This document shows positions 62,488-64,000 of a stretch of 64,000 bases of DNA, piece by piece. Origin of the DNA: Calothrix sp. PCC 6303 (lineage in GTDB: Bacteria > Cyanobacteriota > Cyanobacteriia > Cyanobacteriales > Nostocaceae); contig NC_019751.1 in assembly GCF_000317435.1 (NCBI RefSeq), positions 1,054,001 to 1,118,000 on the forward strand, in the 5' to 3' direction. The notes below the pieces were generated by a model, which saw nothing but the letters and a program-made list of their open reading frames with translations, was not told where the DNA came from and searched no databases. Position numbers and translations under genes: made by a program. Each line of letters starts with the position of its first letter. Positions within the stretch are counted from its first letter, which is position 1.

Positions 62488-64000
62488 ATGGAAACAGGTT
62501 ATTCGGATAAAGCATACCGCTGGAACCGCGAAAACTATTCAAGTCGGCGGCGGTTTGTAGATATTTGGTCATTTGTTTTGACCTTAATGTTTCGACTGTG
62601 GTTGTACGGTAAATCGTGGAGTTATCCTGGTGGTGTCACCGAAATTAAACAGTCGGCACGTCGTCGTAAGTATGCTGTTTGGATTCGGAATACGATGTTA
62701 GATTTGGGTCCAACGTTTATCAAGGTTGGGCAGTTATTTTCTACCCGCGCAGATATTTTTCCCGCAGAATATGTAGAAGAATTATCTAAATTACAAGACA
62801 GAGTTCCAGCTTTTAGCTATGAAATAGTTGAAGCAATTGTTGAAAAAGAATTAGATAAAAAAATACCTGAATTGTTTCAAGATTTTGAACAAATTCCCCT
62901 AGCCGCAGCCAGTTTGGGACAGGTTCACAAAGCTGTATTACATTCCGGTGAATCTGTTGTTGTCAAAGTCCAACGTCCAGGTTTGAAAAAGCTATTTGAA
63001 ATAGACTTAGAAATTCTCAAAGGTATCGCTCGCTACTTCCAGAATCATCGTAAATGGGGTAAAGGGCGTGATTGGATGGGTATCTACGAGGAATGCTGTA
63101 AAATTCTCTGGCAAGAAATTGATTACTTAGGTGAAGGACGTAACGCCGATACTTTCCGTCGTAATTTCCGTGGTTATAATTGGGTAAAGGTTCCCCGTGT
63201 ATACTGGCGTTATGCCTCATCAAGGGTACTGACACTTGAGTATCTTCCAGGTATTAAAGTGACTCAATATGAAGCCCTAGAAGCCGCTGGTTTAGATCGA
63301 AAAGTTCTGGCACGCCAAAGTGCAGAAGCATATTTACATCAGTTGTTAGATAGTGGTTTTTTCCACGCTGACCCCCACCCTGGGAATATTGCCGTGAGTT
63401 CTGAAGGTGCCTTGATTTTCTACGACTTTGGGATGATGGGGCAAATTAAATCCAATGTGCGGGAAAGTTTGATGGAAACGCTATTTGGGGTTGCTTCCAA
63501 AGATGGCGATCGCGTATTACAATCGATGGTTGATTTAGGTGTGATTGCACCTACTGATGATATGGGACCAGTTCGTCGTTCTGTTCAGTATATGCTGGAC
63601 AACTTTATGGATGGCTCCATCGAAAACAAATCGGTTGCCGCTATTAGTGACGACTTGTACGAAATCGCGTATAATCAACCGTTCAGATTCCCGGCAACTT
63701 TTACCTTTGTCATGCGAGCTTTTTCCACCCTGGAAGGGGTTGGTAGAGGGCTAGATAGTGAGTTTAATTTTATGGAAGTCGCCAAACCCTATGCGATGCA
63801 GCTTATGACCAATATGAATGGTTCAGAAGGTAATAGCATACTCAATGAATTGAGCCGTCAGGCGGTGCAAGTAAGTACAACTGCACTAGGATTGCCACGT
63901 CGGCTAGAAGATGTCATTGAAAAGCTGGAACGTGGTGATGTGCGTCTACGTGTCCGTGCTATTGAAACCGAGCGCCTACTGAGAAAACAAAGTAGTTTGC
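62488..64000 (+). CDS. ABC1/UbiB-family atypical kinase (3' partial)
   Basis: The ATG at 62488 (METGYSDKAYRWNRENY) opens a frame without stop to the window end, at least 504 codons. All ABC1 motifs are present: LGPTFIKVGQLFSTR (the KxGQ motif), AAASLGQVHKA (Ala-rich loop), VVVKVQRPG (ATP-binding Lys), GFFHADPHPGNI (catalytic loop) and IFYDFGMMG (DFG-like). These kinases act in quinone metabolism and plastoglobule control in photosynthetic organisms. Continuation after LRKQSSL is not visible. Confidence 0.93.
   Translation, partial: METGYSDKAYRWNRENYSSRRRFVDIWSFVLTLMFRLWLYGKSWSYPGGVTEIKQSARRRKYAVWIRNTMLDLGPTFIKVGQLFSTRADIFPAEYVEELSKLQDRVPAFSYEIVEAIVEKELDKKIPELFQDFEQIPLAAASLGQVHKAVLHSGESVVVKVQRPGLKKLFEIDLEILKGIARYFQNHRKWGKGRDWMGIYEECCKILWQEIDYLGEGRNADTFRRNFRGYNWVKVPRVYWRYASSRVLTLEYLPGIKVTQYEALEAAGLDRKVLARQSAEAYLHQLLDSGFFHADPHPGNIAVSSEGALIFYDFGMMGQIKSNVRESLMETLFGVASKDGDRVLQSMVDLGVIAPTDDMGPVRRSVQYMLDNFMDGSIENKSVAAISDDLYEIAYNQPFRFPATFTFVMRAFSTLEGVGRGLDSEFNFMEVAKPYAMQLMTNMNGSEGNSILNELSRQAVQVSTTALGLPRRLEDVIEKLERGDVRLRVRAIETERLLRKQSSL

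Noticed and set aside
1-64000. CRISPR arrays, tRNA and rRNA genes
   Set aside because: No regularly spaced direct repeats with unique spacers and no cloverleaf or rRNA sequence was noticed on either strand; the only regular repeats are coding TPR units and the C-rich tract.

Overview
The window reads as chromosomal DNA of a filamentous, probably heterocyst-forming (Nostocales-type) cyanobacterium. It is AT-rich with many HIP1 octamers (GCGATCGC). It carries cyanobacterial marker families: cyAbrB regulator, NdbB-type dehydrogenase, CYP120-like P450, DUF4327, XisF-like recombinase and ABC1 kinases. Intergenic regions are full of short palindromes and miniature inverted-repeat elements. I found no rRNA, tRNA or CRISPR array.

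Layout. 0-3 kb: the end of a large filamentous-haemagglutinin-type secreted protein, then an MltA-type lytic transglycosylase. 3.5-9 kb: a lone PIN protein, then the urease accessory genes ureE-ureF and ureG on the minus strand, split by a Tat-exported PhoX-family phosphatase. 9-14 kb: a small acidic protein, SbcD, a 34-residue membrane ORF, and two PEP-CTERM surface proteins that share leader, signal peptide and C-terminal module but differ in the middle. 13.7-24.5 kb: a DUF938 methyltransferase, an SDR, an HTH-GrpE fusion, a STAS protein, a propeller-transglutaminase, a Ca2+ P-type ATPase, and recF behind a C-rich minisatellite. 24-35 kb: MgtC, a degenerate PEP-synthase-like protein, a two-gene ATPase/TPR module, two toxin-antitoxin pairs, a P450, and two paralogous small membrane proteins with UBA-like N-termini. 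35-47 kb: housekeeping and transport genes (NdbB, GPH transporter, PD-(D/E)XK protein, methyltransferase, acyltransferase, proS), a nest of miniature elements, and an rrf2-ABC exporter operon. 47-64 kb: an intact IS with a 7-bp target duplication just upstream of a cyAbrB gene, a ClC channel, a GT39 glycosyltransferase, a large serine-recombinase relative, DUF4327, a CheY-like receiver, AllA, SerC, a small thylakoid-type protein and a UbiB/ABC1 kinase that runs off the end.

How genes work together. UreE, UreF and UreG load nickel into urease, and AllA (60 kb) can release urea from ureidoglycolate, so both bear on nitrogen scavenging. Rrf2 and the ABC exporter form one operon with a palindromic operator candidate. 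The ATPase/TPR pair next to two TA pairs and the UBA-like membrane paralogues is the part that most resembles an uncharacterised conflict or signalling module; that role is inferred from architecture and context only.

Several starts were moved from the longest open frame, and the final ABC1 gene is open at the window edge.
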